Positions 38,601 through 48,129 of a stretch of 64,000 nt of DNA are shown piece after piece. The stretch's first letter is position 1. Each line of letters opens with the position of its first letter. Source of the DNA: Onchocerca lupi. Its lineage: Eukaryota > Nematoda > Chromadorea > Rhabditida > Onchocercidae. The position numbers and the translations under genes are program-made. The stretch covers positions 1 to 64,000 of the forward strand of contig JAOVVO010000104.1 in assembly GCA_028564675.1 (NCBI GenBank), in the 5' to 3' direction. Below the pieces are notes generated by a model. The model saw only the letters and a program-made list of their open reading frames with translations. It did no database searches and was not told the DNA's origin.

Positions 38601-41600
38601 AAATTTTTTTTTTAGGAATAAAATAAATTTATCAAATTAAAAAAAAAAAAAAGAAAAAGAAAAAAGCAACACCTGATTATAAAAGTTTTTCAATCAATGT
38701 AAATGATATGTTAGTTTATTTTTTAATTCCAACGATTTTTATTCATCAATTCATTTAAATCTTACCAATTTTTATAACTTCTTTTGATAGAAAAAAAAAG
38801 AAAGTTTTATTTCGTAATTTAAAGTTTGAAAAAAAAAAAAGAAAAAATTTCCCCTTCGAAAGATAATAATATTTCAAAAAATAGTTTTGTTAGGATAATT
38901 TTTTAAGAAATGCAAATTTCATTCAATTTACAATCTATTTCAATCAACAATAAAATCTTTTGATTTAGAGATTTCTTTGTTCCTTTTTTTTGAATCCATT
39001 TTTTTCTTTTTTAACTAACAAATTAAAAATTCTACAATTTGTATTTATCCTAATGATGGATTAATTAGTTTATTTTATAAATTTAGATGACTGCATGAAA
39101 TGATTCAAAATTACTGAAAAAATGCTACGTTACGGTTGCGAAGGACCGCATATTTCCGTTTTTGATGTTAATTCATCCTTCCGACACTTACCATTAACAA
39201 TATTTACATCAGCACATGAATAAGATGAATAATTTTTGCCGATTTCTTGCTGCATAATTCGTATCACACAATTGTAGCATTCGTAATTTTTCGGTAACAT
39301 TATTGTTGCCGATGTTTTCCTGACAATGAAATAACAAAAACTTTCACAAATATTACGAAAATTTTGCGAAAATTTATTAAAAATTAAATTATTGTATCGT
39401 ATTGTTTTATAAGATAATCTTATTGAATGTAAATTATTTAACAAATTTATCGAAAAATATTCAGTGTTAGAATTAACAAGAATAAAATGAACATTGAATA
39501 TTTATTTGCTAAAAAACTTTCATTTGCTAATTTTTTTCAGTAAAAATTATAGAATTTCTTGATTTTTATCAAATTTGCTAATTTCATTGAAAGGAAATCA
39601 ATATAAAGAAATTACAATGTGCTATCATCGAAGTTATCTCTTGCAACTGATGATAAAACTGCGATCATTTGATCCATTTCATTCAGTAATTCTAATCTCA
39701 ATTTTCCCTTAAATGTTGATAATTTGAATTAATTCTTTTCGATCTATTCATTTAAATTGGCGATTTTACAAAAGAAGAAAAAAAAGAAGCGGAAAATAGA
39801 TTGTGAACATTCGATTTTTTTTTTTTTTTCATTCATGTCAAATCAAATTTCATTAAAATTGCGAACAATGACATTTGATAAATAAGCAAAACAGTACATT
39901 ATGAGTTAGTGACTGGAACCAAGTGATATTAACATCTTCACCTGATCGTAGCCATGTTACAGTACCTATAACGAGTGAGTAATACTATGATTTTAAATTT
40001 GATAAAACACAGTAGTAATAATACTATGATTTAATTAATTATATATATATATATATATAAATATATATTTGTTTAAGAAAAATATCTAATATTCTTAACA
40101 ATTACTTATTTGATAATTTAAAAATGGATTAAACTCAGTAATTATAGGATTGATACTGTAACAAATTTTTGGGATAATAGCATACGATAAATGTACAGTG
40201 TGCATTATAAATTTTTAATGTAAAGAATCCATGAATGCAATAATTTGATTAAATATTAATTTACAAAATTATTGCCTTTTTATTTCTTACCACTATCACT
40301 ATTAATTAATTGCTTTATTTTTAAAAAAACAGTAATGGGAAATAGGAAACATTATTGATAAAGCAATTAATTAGGATGATAATGCAGCAATATGACCAGG
40401 AAAATAATTTTTTTGTAATTATTGCTAAAGTTAATTAGTGATAATACAGTGATAAATAATTATAATACCTTTATTGGTATTATTAATGTTTTTATTAATG
40501 TTTGTGTAAATAATTTATTCTTAAGTGATTGATTAGAAAATAGTATTATTACAAAAATTACTATTCTAACAATACGGTAACAATGATAATGTTTTTTTTT
40601 TCTTTTTTTTTTATAATAAAAATTTTGTTGTTTTTATTTTCCTTTCCTTTGTTACATGTGTCTTTGAATTTTTTTGATATTCGCAAAAAAAAAAAAAAAA
40701 GACAAATTTTGTTAGAGATTTGATAGATTTGTTATTGAATATTATTGGTCCCGTTAATATATAATATAGAATATTGATGATAATAATAATAATAATGATG
40801 GTGATGATAGGAATAACGATTTGTGACATACGACATTTCTAAATGAATGACGGAGATTTCTTCAATTCCTTCATTTTATGTTCTACCTTCAACATTTCAC
40901 CTACGAAATATATCATAACGTTATTTATATATCAATGCCCTTGGATTTTGTTTCATTCATCTGAAGGTCATTTTATGCATGAATTATCAACAGAATGATT
41001 AACATGTACAAAATTTCAAAACATTTTTTTTTTATACCAAAAAAAAAAAGTTTCCCACTCTATTATATTGAAATTTATCAATTTTAAAATTTATAACATT
41101 TCTTTAAAAACTAAGTAAAAAGTTTCTCCTTACCATATTGAAGTTTGTAAATTTCAAAAAAAAGAAAAGAAAAAATGCAATAAATTCCAACTTTTATTCA
41201 AATTAATATTATCTATTTTCTAACGTGCATAAAAAACTTTCCAATATTTATAATTTCAAAATAATAATCTCATCTAGAAATTTTTTTAATTCGACCATAA
41301 TTTTGATGAAATAATTTCGTTATGAATAAAAAGAAGAGAAATATTGGAATATTTGAAGTCATTTAATTTTGATTCACTTTTTCTAAAAATTATGCATATC
41401 TAAGATTTGACTTGATTAGAACATTTTACAATGTAAAGGAATCGAAAAAGATGTCAGTATGAAAAGACAAGTTAATAAGATTATTTTGAAAAAACTTGTT
41501 TTATAAAAGTTTAAAATTACAAGTTCTCAAATTTTTAAAAATTTCTAATCCACTTTTCATTTCTTTTCGTCTGAAAAATGAAACCAAAATATTCTCATTG

Positions 41601-42579
41601 GATGATTTTAATTACCTAAAATTTTCCAATTACTAATTTTACTAGATCTTCTTTCAATTTGTTTTAAAATAGCAGACAATGATAATTTCTAACTACTACC
41701 AATTCTTCATAATCCATCGAAAAATAATAATACATAAGATGATACTGAAAAAAAAAAAATAAAAAACAAGGATGCCTGAGGTTTGAAATGAGGATTAGAT
41801 GAACAACAATTTAAAAAATAAGTGAAATTTTAAAAAAACGGGCGATTTGCTCTTCTCATAAATAATTTCTTTTTAATTATTTCATTTATTTTCCAAAATT
41901 CAATTTTAAAATTAATATAGTGTAAGTAAATCAATAATTAAGAGTAGTATAAAGAACTATTTTTCTTGGTATGTGATAAAAAATTTTGGAATTAATTTAA
42001 ATTCTATTTAATTCATCTTTTTTCCCCCATTTGTTACTTTCAGAATGGTATTATTAGTTTGCTATTGATTTGGCCTTGTTGAGAAAAATAAAAAATAAAA
42101 AAAAGTAAAATTATTCAAAACTTGAAATTTTCAAAAAATGTTCCATATCTAATTTGATAAAAAAGAAGGAAGAAAAAAAAGAAAAGAAAAACGAAATAAT
42201 TAGGCGAAGAAATTAATGCTAAAAAAAAAAGAATAATAAATAAAATGCAATATTTTTTAAGTGACTTAGTGATTTCGAATGGCAAAATGAATGAAATTAA
42301 TTGACAAAAAAAAGTGTTATTTTACCAATTAGTTATTTTTTAAATTGATAAAGTTATTAATTGATTGTTAAATTATTTTAAAAAGCAAATAAGTTGAATG
42401 ATTGATAAATAATTAATTGATTGATTGATAAATTAACCTTTTGGATTCTTAGATCTACCACATAGTTGCTGAGTTTTTCCACTATCGATAGAATGATCTA
42501 AGAATTGATAACGAGCTGGTGGATATGTTAGCCTGATATTTGCTGCAACTAATTGTATCAACAGTAATATCCATATCAT
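18336..42579 (-). CDS. Large EGF/TIL/DOMON/SEA single-pass membrane protein, 34 coding exons
   Basis: Exons 5'->3': 42579-42438, 39965-39898, 39707-39616, 39319-39192, 38400-38302, 37461-37339, 36160-36060, 33283-33031, 32708-32503, 32301-32121, 31915-31671, 31170-31059, 30784-30536, 30180-30005, 27715-27452, 26915-26825, 26405-26083, 25881-25675, 25133-25019, 24444-24235, 24126-23923, 23677-23577, 23383-23308, 22936-22689, 22130-21914, 21688-21528, 21192-21085, 20980-20919, 20480-20393, 20192-20120, 19652-19522, 19202-19151, 18971-18784, 18506-18336. All introns are GT-AG and phases agree, giving 5,265 nt and 1,754 residues. Layout: signal peptide 1-14; cysteine module to about 143; EGF-like 144-217; DOMON first half about 238-272; TIL 338-582; DOMON 667-843 and 844-1020; furin-like site 1035-1040; DOMON second half 1131-1230; DOMON 1256-1430; SEA 1465-1574; membrane helix 1586-1608; tail to 1754. 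DOMON domains bind haem or sugars in known families; the ligand here is unknown. Likely a cell-surface or cuticle-associated protein. Confidence 0.92.
19522..19652 (-). CDS. Exon 31: transmembrane helix
   Basis: Residues 1575-1618. An uncharged segment, IILSVGVSLFLTAIFLVCC (about 1587-1606), follows a hydrophilic stalk and is followed by basic SRSRKVR, the stop-transfer pattern of a type I membrane protein with the tail inside. This fits the N-terminal signal peptide and the extracellular modules before it. Confidence 0.92.
19701..20025. repeat. 33-bp minisatellite in intron 30
   Basis: About nine to ten degenerate copies of a 33-bp unit, for example GATACGGTTAATACCGTACA followed by TGCATCTTAAATT. 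Copies share the core TACCATATATGCATC, itself nearly palindromic, and vary by substitution and short deletions. It lies between the SEA and membrane-helix exons of the large gene. Confidence 0.92.
20120..21192 (-). CDS. Exons 27-30: SEA domain
   Basis: Residues 1465-1574, just outside the membrane. The run VTFDVLMRILNRDWNP, LAAEVINEVNAMVKTKFPEM, VIEIKKFKEGSILAFMTLF and VKEYLNEQI follows the SEA fold order. KEGSILAF (1521-1528) is at the position where self-cleaving SEA domains carry G|SVVV; here it is G|SILA, which keeps the catalytic serine. A second GSVV stands at about 1565 in the last strand. SEA domains break and re-associate near the membrane in mucins and receptors. Whether this one cleaves is unproven. 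Confidence 0.85.
21528..23383 (-). CDS. Exons 23-26: DOMON domain 4
   Basis: Residues 1231-1464. Exon 24 has CTYKISWW, HWTGIGFSYDGSMAHSDII and the cysteine pair around SYPVNC; exon 25 has VLDMFSPGYSRP, TEQDLFDI and INQCIYFLYPVNGGEIN; exon 26 has ISSGTKICPTLCG. The same order, including the closing 'PV.GG' and 'KIC' motifs, occurs in DOMON 2 and 3 of this protein, so the repeats arose by internal duplication. The acceptor at 22131 was chosen because the alternative at about 22165 meets a stop in phase. Confidence 0.9.
23577..24126 (-). CDS. Exons 21-22: second half of split DOMON domain 1
   Basis: Residues 1129-1230. HSMDCLDMVIGL, VRDYYSFSQL, EYFGGQDSLTSATAYQQDG, TTVIFRKPLE and TTVIWAKGGKF follow the last two-thirds of a DOMON domain in the Skeletor / ferric-chelate-reductase-like class. 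The matching first third (the W.GIGW strand) is absent here and found alone in exons 7-8. Compare the uninterrupted order in DOMON 3: WTGIGFSRNGQMANSDIYIG, DRFAYGRQ, then TFRRKI. Confidence 0.88.
24235..25133 (-). CDS. Exons 19-20: furin-like site and acidic linker
   Basis: Residues 1021-1128. VRNRRKRQ (R1035, R1037-R1040) satisfies the R-X-[K/R]-R furin consensus several times over, with cleavage expected after R1040. It follows DOMON 3 and precedes an acidic, Ser/Glu/Leu-rich linker (DSLELELDPSDLL, REEENDE) with no cysteine. The linker leads straight into the second half of the split DOMON domain. If the site is used, the protein becomes two chains. Confidence 0.88.
25325..25545. repeat. 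Degenerate tandem repeat in intron 18
   Basis: Repeated short phrases AAATATGATC(C/T)CGA, GATTCAGAA and GATAATTCA(A/G) alternate in roughly 30-37-bp units through this part of the 541-nt intron between exons 18 and 19. Divergence is high and unit borders are approximate. Confidence 0.7.
25675..26405 (-). CDS. Exons 17-18: DOMON domain 3
   Basis: Residues 844-1020. A complete DOMON: CETEYRYPAGC, CDYIAKWEYN, GRWTGIGFSRNGQMANSDIY, DRFAYGRQLPAIDPADRQD, TITFRRKILPADTITDF, CYYFLFPVGGGRV and VSRTKICICDE. The closely similar DOMON 2 lies just upstream in the protein. Overlapping frames at 26073-26297 and 26077-26277 are shadows of or lie within exon 17. Confidence 0.93.
26825..30180 (-). CDS. Exons 14-16: DOMON domain 2
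   Basis: Residues 667-843. Exon 14 has CYGDWRWPPGC, DYRIAWNY, NWWTGVGFSPTGTM; exon 15 VEADIIIVKSRNGE, MYSTGYGVP, CYKFLFPVSGGRLDE; exon 16 HVSKHKICIQSC. Exons 14 and 15 are separated by a 2,289-nt intron (27716-30004) that contains Helitron C. The exon 15 ORF runs on to 27428 but the donor GTTTGT at 27451 keeps the phase for exon 16. Confidence 0.92.
28283..28920 (+). pseudogene. Helitron Rep and helicase C-terminal fragments joined
   Basis: 28290-28380 reads IDNVIYAEISDADVDKNLH, a segment found before the catalytic region of Helitron Rep. It jumps directly into the helicase C-terminal part: VVNYPTEFFKF (28440), LLQLKIDVPIMMLRNIN (28500-28550), a stretch with frame changes, then LNLETDCCSCGKLYVVCF (28771-28823) and the decayed motif VI region. 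The middle of Rep and most helicase motifs are deleted. Frame changes and stops make it nonfunctional. Confidence 0.82.
29187..29460 (+). pseudogene. Helitron Rep N-terminus, permuted after helicase
   Basis: MPRKRTNLGHRTRAERKY-like sequence, then basic, Gln/Glu-rich reading with stops, as at the start of Helitron Rep proteins. It lies downstream of helicase C-terminal sequence, the reverse of the normal order, so copy C is a composite. Confidence 0.7.
29480..29660. repeat. (TAA)n microsatellite in Helitron C
   Basis: Near-perfect TAA/AAT repeats run for about 130 bp with a few TAAA breaks. The minus-strand poly-isoleucine ORF 29463-29672 is a product of this repeat and not a gene. Confidence 0.97.
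30254..30321. repeat. 26-bp inverted repeat with 16-nt spacer in intron 13
   Basis: 30254-30279 (GAAAAAAGATGAAATTTGCT then ATCACC) pairs with 30296-30321 with two mismatches. The spacer is A-rich. A further direct echo, GGTGAAATTTGCTTTTTT, occurs at 30418. It lies in the 355-nt intron between exons 13 and 14 and could fold as a hairpin in the transcript or be a MITE remnant. Confidence 0.88.
30536..30784 (-). CDS. Exon 13: cysteine-free Ser/Asn/Glu-rich linker
   Basis: Residues 584-666 connect the third TIL domain to DOMON 2. No cysteine or hydrophobic core: SPVKTIATTAEYSNGTESKK and LNLTDSESSVNDLNVESKNI, with several N-glycosylation and many O-glycosylation-type positions. Donor GTATTT follows ESG in phase 1. 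Confidence 0.85.
31059..32708 (-). CDS. Exons 9-12: three TIL domains
   Basis: TIL 1 (338-402, exon 9), TIL 2 (407-464, exon 10) and TIL 3 (526-582, exons 11-12) each carry ten cysteines in trypsin-inhibitor-like order, for example CGENEEFSHC, CEASC, CPRVCGTPKCVCKEGYVR and CVSFDFC in TIL 1. Exon 11 begins with a Ser/Thr/Asn-rich linker (465-524). TIL domains in nematodes are usually protease inhibitors, but in large modular proteins they can be purely structural. The 5' half of TIL 3 is in exon 11 and the rest in exon 12, joined in phase 0. Confidence 0.92.
33031..36160 (-). CDS. Exons 7-8: first half of split DOMON domain 1
   Basis: Residues 218-335. DKIYWRILENEIEFVLKFKT and DSWVGIGWKPK give the first strands of a DOMON domain, ending at W270-K-P. 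Instead of the following strands, the protein changes into a Ser/Thr-rich linker (SSEDSMTTSSLLTSEATVNK) and then TIL domains. The missing strands appear about 860 residues later in exons 21-22. Exons 7 and 8 are separated by the longest intron, 2,776 nt. Confidence 0.88.
33284..36059 (-). other. Intron 7, long and AT-rich
   Basis: No coding exon or element recognised in this 2,776-nt intron. It includes an (AT)n/(GT)n tract near 34110-34125 and many A/T runs. The stretch 34300-34370 (ATGAATGGGATAATTGGTAT) looks ORF-like on the plus strand but is short and without a domain. Confidence 0.6.
37339..38400 (-). CDS. Exons 5-6: two EGF-like modules
   Basis: Residues 144-217. Exon 5 (DTCLNNGKRKHGMCECDSHS, then YGDNCQYY) has only four cysteines, a shortened EGF-like unit. 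Exon 6 is a full six-cysteine EGF: DECKDEKDCNNHGKC, QCFCQRGYFGKMCQH. Both exons are phase 1-1, as expected of shuffled EGF exons. They follow the SCADV segment of the N-terminal module. Confidence 0.9.
39192..42579 (-). CDS. Exons 1-4: signal peptide and N-terminal cysteine module
   Basis: Residues 1-143. MIWILLLIQLVAANI is a clean signal peptide; mature sequence begins about IRLTYPPARYQFLD and continues KTQQLCGRSKNP, TVTWLRSGEDVNITWFQ, KLRLELLNEMDQ, TIMLPKNYECYNCVIRIMQQ and YSSYSCADVNIV. LTYPPAR...CG and WxxGexvxITW are recurrent in the N-terminus of some animal modular extracellular proteins; I do not assign a named domain. The exon 2 donor (GTACTG, 39897) was chosen because it alone gives phase 0 to exon 3. 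Confidence 0.87.
39966..42437 (-). other. Intron 1, 2.5 kb
   Basis: AT-rich with an (AT)n tract near 40042-40068 and an AAT/ATG-rich patch near 40776-40810. No coding exon or transposon piece seen. First-intron regulatory elements are possible but not recognisable. Confidence 0.6.
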
Positions 42580-42589
42580 GCTCCCTCCT
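42577..42589 (-). promoter_or_regulatory. Likely trans-splice acceptor just before the start codon
   Basis: On the minus strand TATTTTAG (ending 42588) precedes GAGGGAGC and the ATG at 42579, leaving 8 nt of leader. TTTTAG this close to the ATG is typical of nematode spliced-leader acceptors. An ordinary 5'-UTR intron acceptor would look the same. Confidence 0.6.
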
Positions 42590-45548
42590 AAAATACATAT
42601 TAATTTGAATAATTTAAAATTAAGAAAAAAAATCAGGAAATGAATTTGAGCGATAAAATTTGAAAAATATTAAAAGCAATACAATTTTTTTTTTCGTCCA
42701 ATATCTTCAACAAATTTCGAAAGAAAAAAAAAAAGATCATATTATTAGTTATGAAACCAATTCTATTTTAAGTTATCCGATTATATCGAATATGATGATA
42801 ATATTGTTGAAACTTCAGCAGCATATGCTTCAATTTATTTCTACTTTTATCATCTAATCATTCTAATTTTTCTTTTTCAAATTAGGTTTTATTAATGAAA
42901 AAATTGGAACAAAACTAGAGAAATCGAAAATATTCAAGTTCTTATAGAATAAATCAACTGAATAGATTATATTTCAATTTTCAATTCGAAATTATATTCA
43001 TAAAATTAAGATGACATCATTGTAATTATAGTTTGCCTTTCTTTTTTTTTTTTTTTTTTGGCTTCAAAGAATGAAAAAATTGAACAGAAAGTAAAATTGA
43101 AAACGAGAATTTATTTATTTTTGCAGATGATATTAAACTAAATTTCAATGATAACAAGCATTCAACAATAAAAAGCAATTCTCCATACAAATTTAGTTTG
43201 AATGACTGGGTGAAAGGTCAGATGTCCTTGAAGTGTATCAAATGCAGACCTTCTTTTTTTCTTTTTTTTTATGGTCCATTTGCGGTCATTTTGAAGGTCG
43301 ACAATTCCTCTCATCCTCATTCAACTACATCAAAATCACTCAATCATTTTCAATTTTTCATATCACTACAACGAATTTTTTTTTCTTTATTGCATACTTT
43401 TTTTTTTTTTTGATTGAAATTAACAAGCCATTCTAAAATTGCATTTTTCTTCGAGCTGTGACTTTTCAAATTTCAAATTTATTTCTACCAACTGACTAAC
43501 AATTGATTTGAAAAGAAAGAAAAATGAAATCAGTATTGGAATTCAACTGTAGTAATAATTTCACAGCAAAATCTCACAAAAAATATTAAACAAAAATTTT
43601 AGCAAAATGGAAATGTTTACTGAAAAACTCAAAATTGATAATATTTCAAATGAAATTCATAATTCATTTCAAATATGCAACATTGGCAAATTTGATTACA
43701 TAAAAAGAACTATCACTAGTTTGATTTAATAAATTATTATTCAAAAGAGCTTTAGATTTTAAACATAAAAATAAAAAGAAGTAAAAAAAGAAAGATAGAA
43801 GTTTATAGCAAATAGCAAATCAAAAATTAATAAAATAATTTATTAAAAAATTTAATTCCATTTTAGGTAATAAATTATTTGACTCAAATTCGTATTCTAA
43901 TAATCAACGATAATTATTGTATCACAAATATTGAGCATCATATTATTATCAATATTGAAGAAAATATATATCAATAAAAGAAAAAAAAAATTAGATGTTA
44001 ACAGATATACATGTATGAATATATATATAAATTTCTGCTATTGTTAATGTTAGCGGAATAAAAATTAATTAAATTTGGTTTTTTAATTTTTAGAAACAAC
44101 AATCGAAAAAACAGCAAATATTTATTTCCGGAAACAGAAAACAAAATCATAATACTTTGGAAAGGAAATAATTAATTTCAGGATTTGTTATTAGAAAAAA
44201 AGAAAGTTATTTTAGAGAGAAAAATTGAAACTAATGAGAAAAAAGAAATGCATTTATGATATATCTCATGATGTGCAATTAGAAATCAAAAAAAGGAACT
44301 TTTTTTTGAAAAAAAAAAAATGAGATGAGGCGGGAAAGTAGGAAAAATTGAAAAATTTTTTTTCAATGAAATTTTACTAATTCCATATTTTTAAAGGAAT
44401 AATAATATCAAGGTATATGTAATACTGGCAAAATTATAGGGCTATATGGACATATTTTATTGGAAAAAGATTACGTGGTAAGATGATGATAGTGATAACC
44501 TGATGATAATGATCAACTTACGGTGATGATTTTAAAAGTGAGATAAAATAGATTGATATATGAAAGACTTTTTTTTTTTTTTTGATTAATGGAAATTTAA
44601 GAGGGCAAGTTAAAAGTATTTGATGATTTTATGTGATAATTTAATTTTGCACATTTTATTGATAACAATTAGCTTAATTAATAAAGGAAGTTTTTTAATT
44701 TTATTTTTTTCTTTGAATGAAATTTTACGAATTACGTAGTAGTGAAAATTTCAATGAAATGAAATTCGTTAAGCATTTTAGGTTTCATTTGAATGATTTA
44801 ATATTTATATTTTTTTTTTCAACAAAATTACAGCAATCTTAAAATTCAATCTTAAGAGCACCAATTTTAAGATTAAATTTTATGAATGTTTAGAGTCATC
44901 AGATAATAATGAAATCATAAATTTTACCCAAAAAATCATTGACTAAGAAGTTCAAATTTTATCACTCTAACTCACTTATAAATACTACAACAAAAGAGAA
45001 ATAAAATAAAATAAAAAGATCAATAAATGAAATCAAATTTCAATTAAGTAAAATCTCATTGTTTATGCTTGATCATAAATTAAATAATATTAAAACCTAT
45101 GCTTAATTAATTCGAGTTCAATTTTAAATTAAATAATGAGAATAAATTTTTACTTAATCCAAAAAAATTTAAATTTAATGATAAGTTAAATGTTAAGTAA
45201 AAAATTATGCTTAATTTAGTATTTTAATAGAAAACAATAAAAAAAGGAGGAAGAAAATAAAAAATAGGTTATTTATCCTAAGATTCTCTTCTTTTTTGCA
45301 TTAATTAAATTAGAATCATGTAAAATTCATTTTACGATTAAAAAGTGATAATAATAACTCGAAAGATGAAAGATAAGATGATATCTTAAAAAAAAAAAAA
45401 AACTTTTTTAAAAATTGAAAAATATCATAGAAGAGGAAAAACTGATAACGAATAGCAAAGTAATGGAATTCATTTTATATATATTTTAAATCACTTTTCA
45501 TTTGCGGTAATATTCCCTCTATCTATGATGAATAAATAAACATGACAC

Positions 45549-45610
45549 CGCGGGGTGCGTGGGAGGAAAAGTGGGAGGGAGAAAAGCGGGGAAAGTGGGA
45601 GGGGGGTCAG
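45549..45610 (+). other. G-rich island, quadruplex-prone
   Basis: The plus strand has six or more runs of three or more G within about 60 bp (CGCGGGGTGCGTGGGAGG, GTGGGAGGGAG, GCGGGGAAAGTGGGAGGGGG). Four runs within short loops meet the usual G-quadruplex pattern. It is followed at 45660-45740 by a pyrimidine-rich tract. The surrounding 7 kb is strongly AT-rich. It lies 3 kb upstream of the large gene's start. Confidence 0.85.
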
Positions 45611-48129
45611 GATTTAAATGTTAGAAATTCATTGGATTGTCCTCCAAATCAAACTTTTACATCAATCCTTTCAAAATTTAAATCATCTTTCAATCTTCCT
45701 TTTCTTTCTCCTCTTCTTCCTTCTTCTTTTCGTTCCATTTTATTTCTTTTAACAATTTTAAATGAAAGACAAGAATTTCCACCTAACTTCTATCTTTCCA
45801 CTTCAATCCCCGCCTTCAACTATTCCTTCTACAACATGATGACATTGGAATCATAGAAATGCAGTAGTAATTGGTATTGTGAAAGATTGAATTCTTTTCC
45901 TAATACTACTACAATTGTCGTAATGATGTTGTCGATGTCGTGAAAACCGATCAAATTTAAATATCCGATTAAATTTCGACCAATTTTAGTTTTTTTTTTT
46001 TTTTTCAGGTTGCACAATTTTTGACAATTTGATTTTTTTAGCTTGAAGAAACAAATTAAAACCTTTAATTCAATAATTTTTAAAATATTGATGCAAAATA
46101 AAAAAAAAAAAAACGGCATATTTTCTAAAAAAGAAGGGAAAAAAAACGGAAATAAAAGCAATTATTATATTACATTAAGTTATTTCTTATTTATCAAAAA
46201 AATTCGGGAAAAATTATTAAAATATTTAAATTTACAATTATAATGATTTAAATCCAAATAAAAATTTGATTCATGAGAGAGAAGAGAAAAAAAAAGAGGA
46301 AGAAAGAAAATTTAAACAAAATGAATTAATGGAACAAAAATGAAGATTTGCAGAAATTTGTATTTAAATGATTTGAAATTATTTTTGCTCCCGTAACACA
46401 AAAACGAACAAAAATAAATGGTTTTTTTTTTTTTCATTTAAAATGAAATAATAGTTTGATTGGATAAAAAATGAATAAAAGATGAGGAATAATTTCAGTT
46501 TCGAATAAATCTTAAATTAAATTGTTCATGATAATAGATTTATTTCATCAAACAATTTCACCAATTGTGACAAACGAAAAAAAAAGAACAATAGCAAGAA
46601 TATAATTGTTGCAAAAAAAAAGAAAAGAAAAAATGAAAAAAATAAAGGAAAATCAGTTAAAAATCTTAACCGCTCTCTAAGAATTGTAAACAAAATAGAT
46701 ATATTTTATTAATAATAAACAAAATAAGCTTTTTTTTCTATACTTAAATAATTAACAATTCAAAGCAAACTATATTTAATCCGAATTAAAAATAGCAGAT
46801 AATCAAAACAAATAATAATAATTATATTTACTAACTTTTGCGATTAATTAATTAACTCATATTTTCATGCAAATTGAGAGAAACGAAAAATTTTAAAAAA
46901 TAACATTAATTAATGTTAGTCCAATGATTTTTAATATTTTATATCATGTTGAAGAAAAAAAAAGTACACACAAAATTCGAAAAACAGATCTCTTATGAGA
47001 ATTTGATCCATTTTAAAGCAATGAATTAACATAATTGAATGATATCAAATCTTACTATTATCCAGTTTTTATGTCTTTCGCTTTTTTCTTTTTTTTTTTC
47101 GCTTTATTATAAACAATTATGATAAATAAAAATGAGAAAAAAATATTACATATAATATTAATTAAACTGTGAGAGTTCCAAATGTAGTATAGTTTTTTTT
47201 TTTTTTTTCTTTTTATAATTAGTGCTATCAAATTTTTAGTCACTTACGATTTCTAGAAAAATGATTCGTAATCAAAGGAGGAATTAATTGTTTTATTATG
47301 ATTAGTTATTGCATGTATTGAAATTTCACAAAAAAAAAAGAAAATAACAATTAAAACGATCAACAAGCAAAGCAAATTTTTTTTTTTTGCACTCAATTTT
47401 TGAAAATTTCTTCAATTAGCAAATGATAAAACAAACATAGTATTTATTCCTTAAAACTATTTGTGTATATCAACAAATAAATGCTGAATTTATGATCGTA
47501 CAAATGTGTAAACCTTGAAAATAATAAAATGATGATAATACTGTTGTCTTCTTGGTCGTTCTTGTTTGTCACTACTGTTATCAAGGCCAATTGAACGAAA
47601 TGACCCTTTCTTTTCGACCGAAGGAGCCAAAATGATGAAAATTTCATTCAGCCCACTTTGAGCAACACATATCATCAATAATTTCCTATCTTATCCTTTA
47701 TTTTATTTTTTTTTTTTCTCCTTTAATTCAAATCCAATTGACAGAAAAATTGAGAGAATGTAATTCGAATACAGATTTGTGCAAAAAAAAAAAAAAAAAA
47801 TGAAAAATTGATTACAAAATTTGAAATACAACATTGAATAATAAAATAATTGAAATTTGCTAATAAAATACTACAATGAAAACAATGATAATGATATGAT
47901 ATTGTCAGATTTCGTGAAACGGCAATATTTTTGGCTATTATAATATTTTGGTTAGTTTTGCAAGCGATTTTTTCTGCCTTTTGGTAATTATTGAATTTTT
48001 ATATTACATCCAAAAAGTACTTCTAATATTTCAAGATTTTTTCATTAGAAATGCATCTTAGAGACTAAACAGTATTAATAATTAATTACGATTAAAATTA
48101 ATAATTGTGAAACGGATAAATGATAACTG

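Noticed and set aside
45542..45856. 104-residue plus-strand ORF starting in the G-rich island
   Set aside because: Its start is the purine-rich island and the rest is a pyrimidine-rich tract; no domain or homologous feature is visible, so chance is the simpler explanation.
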